From positions 1 to 25,191 of the forward strand of contig CALCPC010000577.1 in assembly GCA_937900975.1 (NCBI GenBank): a stretch of 25,191 bases of DNA. Reading direction: 5' to 3'. Numbering within the stretch: the stretch's first letter is position 1; each line of letters starts with the position of its first letter. A program made the translations under genes and the position numbers. Source of the stretch: an uncultured Paracoccaceae bacterium. GTDB lineage: Bacteria; Pseudomonadota; Alphaproteobacteria; Rhodobacterales; Rhodobacteraceae. Below are positions 9,069 through 17,327 of the stretch, piece by piece. The notes beneath the pieces were generated by a model. That model was given only the letters and a program-made list of their open reading frames with translations. It ran no database searches and was not told the origin of the DNA.

Positions 9069-9989
9069 TCAGGCGGCCAGAGGTGTCTCAAGGCTGAGGC
9101 GCATGATGATGTCGCGGCCCTTGTCCTCATAGGCGCGGCGGCCGTGCATCACGCGGCGGTTGTCGACCAGGGCGACCATCCCCGGCTCCCACGCGATGTT
9201 CTCGGTGATGCTTTCGGCGATCTTGTGGATCGCCATGATCATCTGGGGGTCGATCGGGCTGCCGTCTTCCCAGCGCACCTGGCTGTCGTCGAGCTTGGCG
9301 ATATACTCGCGCGAGGCCCAGACGATCATCGAGTTGATAAAGGCGCGGCCCGCCGCAACATCCGCATAGGCCGTGTCGATATGGATCGTGTCGAACGTGC
9401 CGTCGCCATGATCGACGAACTCCTCCCCGGTGTCGGCGCAGATCTTTTTCACCGCCTCCAGATCGTCGGTCTTGTAGACCTTGGTCCAGGCATCGTCCTT
9501 GTAGATCCGGCGATAGCGGATCTTTTTGGCCTCGAACTGGTCCTTCATCTCCTGGGGCAGCGCGGCCCACAGTTTGATGCCGTCGCAGATCGTGGTCTCG
9601 CCGTTCTCGTCGGCCGGGCGCTGGCAGCAGAAAAACAGCGTGGCAGGGCGGTAGGTGGTGTAGAACATCTCGCCATGCAGCGGGATCGCCTGGCCAAGCG
9701 TGTTGCCCCCGGTGACCGTCAGCACCGTCGCCGAGCCGCCAAAGGCCGAGCCGCGGTCGTTGTTGGCGCCGCCCACATATTCCATGAAATCCGAGAGGAA
9801 CATCTCGGTGAAATCGACGAAGCCTTGCGGGTCGAGGCCAAGCCCTTTGACCAGGATCGCGCCATGGGTGGCGAATTGATCCAAAAGAAACGTCTTGTCG
9901 ACGGCCCCCGCCGCGCCGATGGCGCTGGCATCGACCAGCGCGCCGGCCTTCAGCGGGGTGACGGGCAGGCTTTGGGTCTCTGTGCTCAT
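9069..9989 (-). CDS. TauD/TfdA-type Fe(II)/2-oxoglutarate dioxygenase
   Basis: Encodes 306 residues, the usual length for the family. The iron triad is visible as His105 and Glu107 in PLHGEMFYTTYRP and distal His282 in NRRVMHGRRAYED. Arg292 or Arg297 (GRDIIMRLS) is in position to bind 2-oxoglutarate. The wording around HGEM resembles SyrP/TauD-like tailoring hydroxylases of biosynthetic clusters more than classic taurine dioxygenase. An Asp or Glu in the HxE site means hydroxylation or desaturation, not halogenation. ATG 9989 follows a gaggtg site. It lies 56 bases downstream of one sulfotransferase and, with one small gene between, upstream of the other. Hydroxylation to provide a site for sulfation is plausible; C-S bond cleavage of a sulfonate is the alternative. 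The substrate is unknown. Confidence 0.88.
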   Translation of the reverse strand: MSTETQSLPVTPLKAGALVDASAIGAAGAVDKTFLLDQFATHGAILVKGLGLDPQGFVDFTEMFLSDFMEYVGGANNDRGSAFGGSATVLTVTGGNTLGQAIPLHGEMFYTTYRPATLFFCCQRPADENGETTICDGIKLWAALPQEMKDQFEAKKIRYRRIYKDDAWTKVYKTDDLEAVKKICADTGEEFVDHGDGTFDTIHIDTAYADVAAGRAFINSMIVWASREYIAKLDDSQVRWEDGSPIDPQMIMAIHKIAESITENIAWEPGMVALVDNRRVMHGRRAYEDKGRDIIMRLSLETPLAA

Positions 9990-10045
9990 GGGATCACCTC
10001 ATCTCAATTGTTCGGGTCGAGCATGCTTTGAAATTCGCAGAAATT

Positions 10046-11080
10046 TCATGGCGTTCCGGCAGCGAAATGTGGCGTTTCCGCCATGTCGCGCTGCACAACG
10101 CCATAGCCGAGATCGGCCGCCAAGGCAACGACCTCAGGCATAAACCGGTCGCCATCGCCGCGCCAGGGCAGGGGTGCTGTGGGGTCGATCGGGGCGCTTG
10201 GCACCGTCGCCGCCCGCGCCCGCGCCAGCGCCTGGTGGACGGGCTGGCCGATCATCTCGTAATCGATCCCGTAAGGCGCCTCGAAAGGCCCGGTGGCGGT
10301 CCAGGGCGTGGCGCCCTGCGCCAGCATCGCCGCGATCAGATCGGGCGCGGCATCGGCGTCGAGATGCGCCAGAACCCGCGCCAGACCGGCGCTGGGATCG
10401 GCCAGAAAATCCTCGGCCCGCAGCGTCAGCCAGCGCCCCGGCGCGGCCGCCCGGCCCGCGTCAAGCAGCGCGCGCTGCGTCCGGTGCCAGGCGAATTGCG
10501 GGTCAAAGACCGCGGGCGTCACCGACCAGTCGATATACTGCTCGCCCAGCTCATACCCGTCCATCACCGGCTGGTTCTCGGCCCGGTCGGCCCACCAGCC
10601 AAGGCTCGCCTCCAGCGTCTGCCAGACCGGGCGGCAGCTGGCCCGGGCCTGGGCGCCGGGGCTTTTGACCAGATGGATGATTTTGGCCTCCGGCACCGCG
10701 GCCAGGACGCGCGCCACGACATCGGCGTTCTGGGCGTGCAGCGGGCTGTAATCGACCAGCCGCCGCGGCGCCACCAGATCGCAGAGGGCGGCGTGAAAGG
10801 CGGGGGCGCCGATCTCCTCGCGCAGGCCGATCCAGCGCCGCGCGGCCTGCACGCTCATCATCGTTTGCTCACCCGCCGTCCTTTGGCCAAGGAACCGCCA
10901 AAGCCCGTGGATATGGCTGTCGCGGGGGATCTGGGCATAGACGCGGAACTGCCAAACCTCGGGAAAGCTGAGCGTGTTCAGATGCGGCGCGGCGTAAAAA
11001 TCGGGATGCCCGCCCAGAAGCTGGCCCAAAAGGCTGCCGCAACTGTCGCGGCTGGCCAGGATCAGGACCGGCGCCGGCAT
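10046..11080 (-). CDS. PAPS-dependent sulfotransferase family protein (2)
   Basis: Encodes 344 residues. The N-terminal loop LASRDSCGSLLGQLLGGHP (8-26) occupies the 5'-phosphosulfate site, with SRDSCGS replacing the usual PRSGST, so the key Arg11 is kept but the loop is divergent. DYSPLHAQNA (110-119) corresponds to the KSP/EKTP element, and AKIIHLVKSPGAQARAS (132-148) to the 3'-phosphate strand and Ser motif, with Lys139 instead of Arg. The divergence from the other sulfotransferase (7247-8158) suggests a different acceptor rather than a recent duplication. ATG 11080 overlaps the secreted propeller's stop as TGATG, so translation is probably coupled. The open frame to 11470 is a shadow. Confidence 0.82.
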   Translation of the reverse strand: MPAPVLILASRDSCGSLLGQLLGGHPDFYAAPHLNTLSFPEVWQFRVYAQIPRDSHIHGLWRFLGQRTAGEQTMMSVQAARRWIGLREEIGAPAFHAALCDLVAPRRLVDYSPLHAQNADVVARVLAAVPEAKIIHLVKSPGAQARASCRPVWQTLEASLGWWADRAENQPVMDGYELGEQYIDWSVTPAVFDPQFAWHRTQRALLDAGRAAAPGRWLTLRAEDFLADPSAGLARVLAHLDADAAPDLIAAMLAQGATPWTATGPFEAPYGIDYEMIGQPVHQALARARAATVPSAPIDPTAPLPWRGDGDRFMPEVVALAADLGYGVVQRDMAETPHFAAGTP

Positions 11081-12591
11081 CAGGCGCCGTTCAACTGCAT
11101 CAGAAGGATGGCGCTGTCCTTGCGCGACGGCCCGGTGACGCGGCGCCCCGCGACATCGACCGCGCCGCGAAAGCGGATCGACTGCGCCAGCCAGCGCCCG
11201 TTGCGGCTGACCGCGAGGACCGCGCCGTTGCCGCGGCTGCCGCGCGCGGCCGGCGTCGGCGTATAGGCAAAGCGCAGCGCGCCCTGATGCGTGAAGGCCG
11301 CAAGATAGGCGGTCGGCAACCGGTTGGGCGGGCGGATCGTGGCCACAGCGCGGCCGTCGCGGCGGACCTCGACCCCGCCGACCAGAAGACCCGACAGGAT
11401 CACGCCCTTGGCATCCACCACCAGTTCCGCGCCGCTGGCGTTGCGCGCGCCCTGAAACAGCATCATCCACGCGACCCGGCCGTCACTGCCGACGCGCACG
11501 ACATAATCGGTGTTGCCCGTGATCCCGGTGACGCGCCGGTCGAGCACGGTGCCATTGCCCGAAAGCACGCCCGAACCATAGACCGACCCGTCCGGCGCCA
11601 CGCCGATGCCGCGCAAATTGTCCAACCCCCCCGCGCCCACATTCTTCAGCCAGGCGGGCCGGCCATCGGGCCGGATCCGCGCCATCGCCCCGTCCCAATC
11701 GCCGACGGCGCTAACCCGCAGCCCGCCCATCGTGACCGATCCCCGGTATTGGAAGCCAAGATAGACATCGCCGCTTTCGGCAAGCTCGATGGCGCGGATC
11801 CGCTCCATCCCCGGGCCGGCGATGGGGGTGATCCAGCGGATCTGGCCCGCTGTCGTCATCCGCACGACCAGCGAGTCCCGCCCGCCGCCGCCGAACCGAT
11901 AGGTCCGCCCATCGGCGGTGAAATCGCCGCCGGTGATGGCGCTGACCGCGATCTCGCCCGCATCCGTCACCGAAATCTCATTGCCGCCATCGCCCGCCGC
12001 GCCGCCAAAGGCCCGCGCCCAAATCAGCTGGCCGGCGGAGGTGTATTTGGCGACAAACATATCCGTGCCGCCGCGGGCGCGAAGCGTGGTGCCGCCGAAA
12101 TCGACCTGGCGCGAGAACCAGCCCGACATATAGATGTTGCCCGCAGCGTCCGTGGTCACGTCATAGGCGTTGTCATCGGCGCCGGCGCCGAACTGGCGGA
12201 CCCAGCGATAAGCGCCGTTCGGCGCGATCGAGGCCAGAAAGATATCGCCCGCCCCGCGGCTTCGATACATCTTTCCAGCAAGCCGCACCTCGTCGTAGAA
12301 CACGCCGGCAATAATCGTGTTGCCCTGGTTGTCGACCGAGGTGCCGTCGATCTCATCCTCTTCGCGGTCGGTCTCGCCCACCGGCAGCACAAAGCGGATC
12401 TCGGGCCGCGGCCCGGTGGCCTGCAACTCCGCCGCCGCCACAGCCCCGGGGAGCGCGGCCAGGCTGAGCGCCAGAAAGCCGAAAACCGCGACCAAGCCGG
12501 CCGGGAACTGACATTTGGCAGGGGTGCAGTGCCCCTCAACCCTGTCAACTTCCCCCTGCCGTCTCAGCGTTTGTCCAAAGATCCCAGCCAT
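11080..12591 (-). CDS. Secreted seven-repeat beta-propeller protein (SBBP-like)
   Basis: Encodes 503 residues. A hydrophobic segment at about 32-54 (LVAVFGFLALSLAALPGAVA) is the signal peptide after an unusually long, 31-residue N-region. The rest shows about seven repeats of 50-60 residues, each starting with a turn like DNQGNTIIAG, DAAGNIYMSG, ESGDVYLG, PDGSVYGSG or DAKGVILSG and ending with a strand like FLASIAPNGAYRWVRQFG or FVAKYTSAGQLIWARAFGG. That pattern is the SBBP-type propeller, so one seven-bladed domain exported to the periplasm or surface is expected. Propellers of this kind bind rather than catalyse. ATG 12591 follows ggagggacgg and overlaps the preceding gene by 28 bases. A secreted protein inside a tailoring operon suggests an envelope-located product. 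The exact ligand is unknown. Confidence 0.8.
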   Translation of the reverse strand: MAGIFGQTLRRQGEVDRVEGHCTPAKCQFPAGLVAVFGFLALSLAALPGAVAAAELQATGPRPEIRFVLPVGETDREEDEIDGTSVDNQGNTIIAGVFYDEVRLAGKMYRSRGAGDIFLASIAPNGAYRWVRQFGAGADDNAYDVTTDAAGNIYMSGWFSRQVDFGGTTLRARGGTDMFVAKYTSAGQLIWARAFGGAAGDGGNEISVTDAGEIAVSAITGGDFTADGRTYRFGGGGRDSLVVRMTTAGQIRWITPIAGPGMERIRAIELAESGDVYLGFQYRGSVTMGGLRVSAVGDWDGAMARIRPDGRPAWLKNVGAGGLDNLRGIGVAPDGSVYGSGVLSGNGTVLDRRVTGITGNTDYVVRVGSDGRVAWMMLFQGARNASGAELVVDAKGVILSGLLVGGVEVRRDGRAVATIRPPNRLPTAYLAAFTHQGALRFAYTPTPAARGSRGNGAVLAVSRNGRWLAQSIRFRGAVDVAGRRVTGPSRKDSAILLMQLNGA

Positions 12592-14123
12592 ACTTCCGTC
12601 CCTCCGCGCGGGTTGTCGCGATACTCCCAGCCGCCATCCTCGGTGCGGAACGCAGACCGGGGCCCGAACTGGTTCTGGCTGCCGATATAGACCCCATGCG
12701 GTGTCGAGAGGATGTTGCGGACCCCGTGATTATAGGGGTTCTCGAACCCCGAACGGGTCACCGGCATCCAGGTCTCGCCATCGCAGCTGCGCCAAACATC
12801 GTAGCCACCGGTCGCTTCAACGAGGTCATTGAGCGGGATCCGTCGCAAAAGCCGCGCCGCGGGTGTGTCAAGTTTCACCAAATCGCGCCAAAGCAGGAAC
12901 ACCATCCAGTTCTGCGTGCCCGCGTAAAGCCAGCCGTCATGCACGTTCATCTTGTAGATCGAGCCGCAAAAGACGTTGTTCCAGCCCGGCAGCATCCCCG
13001 ACCGCGGTCCGCCGGGCATCCGCCGCTCGCCCATGATCACATCATGGGAGCCATCGGGATTGAGCCGCACCAGTTCCGGCCCCGCGGGGCCCAGCTTGTT
13101 TTCCTTGTCGATCCCGCCTTTCTGGATGCCAGAGCCGATGAAGATGCAGCCATTCAGCTCTGCCATCGACACGCAGCCCTGGTTGTATTTGCCCCGGTCC
13201 GCGCCGGCCTTCAGCATCCGCTCCCATTCAAAGGGCGGGTTGCCCTCGGCCTTGGTGCGCCAAAGCTCATAGCCCTCGCCCAAATTGGCGGTGCCGGCAT
13301 AAAGATAATCTCGGGTCGTGATCATCTCGAACACGCCGAGGTTTTTGAGATTGCCAAAGCCCCGCGTGTTCGCGGCTTCCCAGCCTTTGGAGGGATCGCG
13401 CGTGACCAGAACGGCGGCGATCCCGCTGGCGTTCTGCCGCCCGCCGGTCGAGCCCGTGGGCGAGGTGAAAAGCATATCCTTGAAGACGACAAGCGACCGC
13501 GTCGACGTCGCGTCGCGCCCGCCCAGCCCCTTCGGCCCCACGGGCGCGAACGTCTCACCGTCTTCGGTGCGCAGGATCTGCATCCCCTCACCCCGCGACC
13601 GCGACCAGTTCGAGACATACATCACCGGTTTATGGTCGCTCTCGCCCTGATAGACGGCCATCGCGCGGTAGCCGAGATCGCGGCTCATATGCGTGCCGTC
13701 GGTGCCATAGACCAGCGGCGCCTGGTAGACGCGGTGCCACGCGCCGCGCGGCGGGTCCATGCGCCAGATCTCCGCCCGCCCCGGCCCCAGCTCGAAATCC
13801 GGCGTATAGACCCTTGCGTCAAGCTCCACCGGCCAGGCGTCGAGGCTGACATCCTTCATGCCCCCCTTGTCGCCCGCGCCAAGCAGCAGCATCGTCGCCC
13901 GGCTGGTCCCGGCATAGACCCGGCCCTCGAAATAACACATCGAATGGGTGTAGGAATTATACCCGTCGCCGAACCCGTTCTCGGACACTTTCTCGAAATC
14001 GGCCCGCGTCAGCCCGCGCCCGCGGGGGTCGTCCCGGGTCAGATCCGGCAGGCTCCAATTGCGCCCCGCGACCACCCGTTCGGCCACCTGCTCGACCCGT
14101 TTTTCTGCCGTCATCTCCGTCAT
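12564..14123 (-). CDS. Unrecognised protein, probable cytoplasmic beta-propeller
   Basis: Encodes 519 residues without a signal peptide or membrane segment. No named family is recognised, but internal repetition is clear. Short strands GRVYAGTSRAT, YLYAGTANLGEGYELWR, CIFIGSGIQKGG, WLYAGTQNWM and GVYIGSQNQFG recur at roughly 60-100 residue spacing. Each is followed by a strand with an arginine and an acidic turn (EIWRMD, MQILRTEDGETF, ELWRTKAEG, DVWRSCDGETW, AFRTEDGGW). That is the pattern of a six- or seven-bladed propeller like sialidase or BNR folds. Conserved-looking Asn/Tyr segments (NSYTHSMCYF, KYNQGCVSM, NPYNHGVRNI) may line a pocket. It starts 9 bases after the alpha/beta hydrolase stop and overlaps the secreted propeller by 28 bases. 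A binding or lyase-like tailoring role is possible. ATG 14114 is an alternative start. Confidence 0.72.
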   Translation of the reverse strand: MTEMTAEKRVEQVAERVVAGRNWSLPDLTRDDPRGRGLTRADFEKVSENGFGDGYNSYTHSMCYFEGRVYAGTSRATMLLLGAGDKGGMKDVSLDAWPVELDARVYTPDFELGPGRAEIWRMDPPRGAWHRVYQAPLVYGTDGTHMSRDLGYRAMAVYQGESDHKPVMYVSNWSRSRGEGMQILRTEDGETFAPVGPKGLGGRDATSTRSLVVFKDMLFTSPTGSTGGRQNASGIAAVLVTRDPSKGWEAANTRGFGNLKNLGVFEMITTRDYLYAGTANLGEGYELWRTKAEGNPPFEWERMLKAGADRGKYNQGCVSMAELNGCIFIGSGIQKGGIDKENKLGPAGPELVRLNPDGSHDVIMGERRMPGGPRSGMLPGWNNVFCGSIYKMNVHDGWLYAGTQNWMVFLLWRDLVKLDTPAARLLRRIPLNDLVEATGGYDVWRSCDGETWMPVTRSGFENPYNHGVRNILSTPHGVYIGSQNQFGPRSAFRTEDGGWEYRDNPRGGTEVWLGSLDKR

Positions 14124-14132
14124 CCCGCGCCC

Positions 14133-15029
14133 TCAAGCCCCGGCTTTGCCGGCCCGGCGCAGGAAGCGCAAGGTCGGGCGCAAGAACAATTTAGGATGGC
14201 TGATCGGAAAGAAATGCCCAACCTTGGGCACAAGCTCCATCTCCGCATGCGGGCACAGCCGGTAGAGCGCCTCGGCCGAGGGCCGCGTGGTCGACCGCTC
14301 CCCCACCAGGATCTGCATCGGCAGATCCAGGCCCTTCAGATCCGCGGCACCAAAGCTCGCCTCGCGTTTGAGATCGGTGACAAGCGAGGCGCGCTCGGTC
14401 AGATCGATCCATTTCTCCGCCGCCTTGGCGGTGCGGAACAGCCTTGGATGGCGGTAAAGCGCTGTCAGCATCTCGTTGGCTTCGGCGCCGGCCGCGATCT
14501 GGATATGGGCCACCGATTTCAGATAATCGATCCCGTCATCGGCATTGGCGATGGCCTCGACATCGACGCCAAGCTCGCGCAGCCGCCGCGCGACGCCGGC
14601 CGGGATCTCCTGCGCCTCGACCTCCACCGCGGCCTGCAGCGGGCGGATGCGGACATCGACCAGCGACAGCGAGGCGACACGCTGGGGATGGGTCAGCGTG
14701 TAAAGGAGCGCGATCATGCCGCCGAAGGAATGCGCCACCAGATGCGCCCGCCCGATGCCCTTCTGGTCGAGCAGCGCTTCGAGATCGTGCATCATCGCAT
14801 AGACCGAATACCCGGTCTCGGGCGTGGCGGATTTGCCGTGCCCGCGCAGATCATAGGCCAGGCACGGGCCCATCAGCGCCAGAAACGGCGCCCCGGCCGC
14901 GTACCAAAACGCCGAGGACGCCGCGAGCCCGTGGATCAGCACGATGGGCAGCCCGGGCTTGCGCCGCCGCGCGCGCTGCGGGATCTCGGTGACGTTCAGC
15001 ATCACACCGTTGACCGAAACCCGGCTCAT
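14133..15029 (-). CDS. Alpha/beta-hydrolase fold enzyme
   Basis: Encodes 298 residues from ATG 15029 (GTG 15044 would add five). Canonical elements are the oxyanion-hole turn VLIHGLAASSAFW (30-42), strand and turn AYDLRGHGKSATP (58-70), the nucleophile elbow AHSFGG with Ser101, a likely acid in LVGERS (Glu244; Asp125 is the alternative), and catalytic His272 in KVGHFFPISHP. A helical lid lies at about 130-210. In a PKS locus such an enzyme may be a stand-alone thioesterase that releases the chain, or an esterase or lipase acting on the product. Subfamily cannot be decided. It is separated from the phosphodiesterase-like gene upstream by 484 bases, so it may head its own transcript. The next gene follows after 9 bases. 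Confidence 0.88.
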   Translation of the reverse strand: MSRVSVNGVMLNVTEIPQRARRRKPGLPIVLIHGLAASSAFWYAAGAPFLALMGPCLAYDLRGHGKSATPETGYSVYAMMHDLEALLDQKGIGRAHLVAHSFGGMIALLYTLTHPQRVASLSLVDVRIRPLQAAVEVEAQEIPAGVARRLRELGVDVEAIANADDGIDYLKSVAHIQIAAGAEANEMLTALYRHPRLFRTAKAAEKWIDLTERASLVTDLKREASFGAADLKGLDLPMQILVGERSTTRPSAEALYRLCPHAEMELVPKVGHFFPISHPKLFLRPTLRFLRRAGKAGA

Positions 15030-15429
15030 CCCCGCAGGCCCCACCCGGTTGGCCGGGGCCCGGTGACGGCTGCGCGCCGCACCAGGCGCGCGGGCCGGGC
15101 CGCGCGCTGGGGGCCGTGGAAAGGGGCGGGGTGGTTGGGCATCACAATCGTTGAAAAGCCATGGGATAAGGGGGCACGAACACCACCACCACGGCGTTTC
15201 TGAGGCAGATCCAAGCGCGGGGCCGGATCGCGTGGAACCGGTCTATCGCCGCGCCGCGCAAGCAAACCCAACCGGCGCGGGCCGGGGCGGGCCGATCCGT
15301 GTGGGCCGGGCCGGCCCGACACAAGGCCGCCAGCGCTCCGCGCGGGCGCGCGCAGTTGGGTTTGGCCGCGTGCGATTTGACGGGGTGGGTTCGACCGAAG
15401 GGTTCTGGCGCTCCGCGCGTTCGCCCCTG

Positions 15430-15450
15430 AAAGGCTCCACTGGAGCCTTT
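15430..15450 (-). terminator. Perfect palindrome, possible terminator hairpin (distal)
   Basis: The sequence aaaggctcca-c-tggagccttt has 10-bp perfect arms around one base. Together with the twin at 15471-15491 it lies just past the stop of the leftward phosphodiesterase-like gene. T tracts are short, so termination is possible but unproven; a protein site or dispersed repeat is also possible. Confidence 0.45.
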
Positions 15451-15470
15451 CCGAGACGGGGCTCACCCTC

Positions 15471-15491
15471 AAACGCTCCACTGGAGCGTTT
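15471..15491 (-). terminator. Perfect palindrome, possible terminator hairpin (proximal)
   Basis: The sequence aaacgctcca-c-tggagcgttt has 10-bp perfect arms and lies 23 bases beyond the stop codon at 15514. It shares the core gctccactggagc with the twin at 15430-15450. The outer bases differ in a compensating way that preserves pairing (a c/g pair in place of g/c). Confidence 0.5.
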
Positions 15492-15513
15492 GCCGGCTGC
15501 GCCGGACCGGTGC

Positions 15514-17112
15514 TCAATCCTCCAAGTAGCCGAGCATCCGCAATTGGGCCAGCACCTCTTCCTTTTGCTCGTCGCTCGCCTCCTGATCGGATTTGACCGC
15601 CGCGTTTTGCCCCGCCGCTGCGCCGATCTTGACCGGGTTGGCCGCGATATGGGCGGGCTGGTAGAGCGTTGCGGGGATCTTACCCTCAAAATCCTTAGGG
15701 ATTTCCATACCCGCGGCATGCGCGACAATCGTCGTCGTGTCGACGATCGACATCGCCGGGCCCCGCCGGTTCTCCACCCCGGGCCCCGTCATCACGAAAA
15801 TCCCATCGGGGTGATGCGTGCCCATCGGCACCGGGCGCGTGACCACCGCAGGCTCCAGATTTTTCACCGACACAAACCCATGATCGCAAAGCGTCAGCGT
15901 AAGATCCGGCGCATCCTCCATCGCGGCGCCAGGGAACGCGTCCTCGCGCGTTTGCACGGCCGTGATCACCCGCTCGCCCGTCTCGGGATCCTCCAGCGCC
16001 AGAAGATCCTCGATCAGCTTGGCGCGGAACGCCGCGTATTCAGCCGCCGGCACGCCGTTCGGACAGGCCTCCGATTGCTTGCGGATCACAACACCGTTCG
16101 AGGACGGCGTCGGGCAGAAGGCCTGCGTGTTCTCCCAATCGAGATTGGCGAAATTGGCCAGATCCCGGCGCTTCGCAGCCTCCGACCCATCGGATTTGGC
16201 CCATGTCAGATGCCCCAACTCGCCCAAATACCGGTTGATCCGCACGACCTTCTCGGCGCCGGTGAACCCGTGATCGGAGACGATGACAAGATGCACATCC
16301 GGCCCCGCGGCCTTGTGCAGCCGCTCGATATAGGTGTCGAGCTCGCGGTAATAGCGCAGCACCACCTGGCGGACCTTATGGGCGGCTTCATCGGCCTCGT
16401 CGGGATGCCAGTATTTGGGGTCCAGCCGGTGCCAGGCCTGGTGCTGGATCTTGTCGACCCCGTCGAGCATCAGCGCAAAGATGTCGGGCTGATCCTCGGA
16501 CAAAAGCGCGAGCCCGATGTTGAACCATTGCTTGTCGCGCGGCAGATGGCCTTCCACCCAATCATGCAGCTCAGCGTCGGGCATGATCTCTCCGATCTGG
16601 CCCTCGCGCTCAAAATCCCAGGACAGCTCCTGCGCGTCGAACCCCTCGATCGCCTTGATCCGGTCGAACAGCGATTTGGGGTGCATGTTGCGGCGCAAAT
16701 GCTTCCAAGAGACAAAGCCCGGCACCAGCGCGCCGTTGACCTCGGGCGGCGGCGCGAGCATGGGGAAGTTCAGCGACACGACCGATTTCCCCTGCCGGCC
16801 GGCGATCTGCCAAAACGTCTCCACCCGGATGTCGCGGCTGTCGTACAGCGTGAAATAGACGTCTTTGCCCAGATCCTCGAACCGCACGAAATCGTAGATC
16901 CCGTGATGGCCCGGCGTGCGGCCGGTGCTGACGCTGGTCCAGGCCGGCGGGGTCAGCGGGTGGGCGGTGGATTTCAGCGGCGCGGAATAGCCCGTTTTTA
17001 CCAGCTGCGCGAGATAGGGCATGACAACGCCCTCTTCGCCGGCCTCTTTCATGAACCCGTCGAGCACGGTGAAGGTCGCGCCATCGAGGCCGAGGAGAAG
17101 GGTCTTTGTCAT
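15514..17112 (-). CDS. Alkaline-phosphatase-superfamily phosphodiesterase/phosphohydrolase
   Basis: Encodes 532 residues from ATG 17112, preceded by gaagga. Metal and nucleophile motifs of the type I phosphodiesterase/nucleotide pyrophosphatase group are complete: LLLGLDGATF with Asp10, PPAWTSVSTGRTPGHHGIYD with likely nucleophile Thr59, LDGVDKIQHQAWH with Asp220 and His224, VIVSDHGF with Asp280 and His281, and GTHHPDGIF with His433. The C-terminus RMLGYLED resembles the LRxLGY ending of related bacterial enzymes. There is no signal peptide, so it is predicted to be cytoplasmic. Family members cleave phosphodiesters, phosphonates or phosphate esters. Its place right after the ACP gene makes a substrate connected with the lipid or polyketide plausible. 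A sulfatase role is less likely because the CxPxR motif is absent. Confidence 0.88.
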   Translation of the reverse strand: MTKTLLLGLDGATFTVLDGFMKEAGEEGVVMPYLAQLVKTGYSAPLKSTAHPLTPPAWTSVSTGRTPGHHGIYDFVRFEDLGKDVYFTLYDSRDIRVETFWQIAGRQGKSVVSLNFPMLAPPPEVNGALVPGFVSWKHLRRNMHPKSLFDRIKAIEGFDAQELSWDFEREGQIGEIMPDAELHDWVEGHLPRDKQWFNIGLALLSEDQPDIFALMLDGVDKIQHQAWHRLDPKYWHPDEADEAAHKVRQVVLRYYRELDTYIERLHKAAGPDVHLVIVSDHGFTGAEKVVRINRYLGELGHLTWAKSDGSEAAKRRDLANFANLDWENTQAFCPTPSSNGVVIRKQSEACPNGVPAAEYAAFRAKLIEDLLALEDPETGERVITAVQTREDAFPGAAMEDAPDLTLTLCDHGFVSVKNLEPAVVTRPVPMGTHHPDGIFVMTGPGVENRRGPAMSIVDTTTIVAHAAGMEIPKDFEGKIPATLYQPAHIAANPVKIGAAAGQNAAVKSDQEASDEQKEEVLAQLRMLGYLED

Positions 17113-17327
17113 GGGGTATCCTTCGAAAGCACGCGCGCAGGCCCCGCGCGCGGGAGGGAGGGGACAGGCGGGAACAGGCCAGGCAGGGCCCAAAATGCAG
17201 ACCCTGCGCGGTGTCGGGCGGTCGCACCCCCGGGCGCGCGGCCCGCGCCCGGAGAAGGGTGTCAGCGAGCCATCTCCCCGCCGTTTTATCGCAGGATCGG
17301 CGCAAGATCGCGCAAGACCGGCGCGGG

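Larger units (their letters stand above)
15030..15513. other. 484-base intergenic region inside the leftward locus
   Basis: No gene is seen; the long open frame on the minus strand (15026-15517) is Arg/Pro-rich and lacks a ribosome site. The region holds the twin palindromes at 15430-15491, a 10-bp inverted repeat with distant arms (caaacccaac at 15263-15272, gttgggtttg at 15355-15364), and a repeated gcgctccgcgcg (near 15334 and 15410). It may end the upstream transcript and start a new one at the hydrolase gene. Confidence 0.5.

Noticed and set aside
9069..9989. Non-heme halogenase instead of hydroxylase
   Set aside because: The site reads HGE with an intact Glu, whereas halogenases of this superfamily have Gly or Ala there.
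10046..11470. Longer 474-residue version of sulfotransferase 2
   Set aside because: The extra N-terminus reads the propeller gene in another frame, and the TGATG overlap gives a natural start at 11080.
12696..15203. 835-codon plus-strand frame, and similar long frames at 18102-20414, 20550-22088 and 22025-24199
   Set aside because: All are composition artefacts (Arg, His, Gly, Gln rich) opposite proteins with complete catalytic motifs.
15026..15517. 163-codon minus-strand frame upstream of the hydrolase
   Set aside because: It is low-complexity Arg/Pro sequence running through the palindromes, without a ribosome site, and overlaps the hydrolase start in another frame.
15514..17112. Type I sulfatase
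   Set aside because: There is no CxPxR or SxPxR formylglycine motif; the nucleophile region is AWTSVSTG, as in phosphodiesterases.
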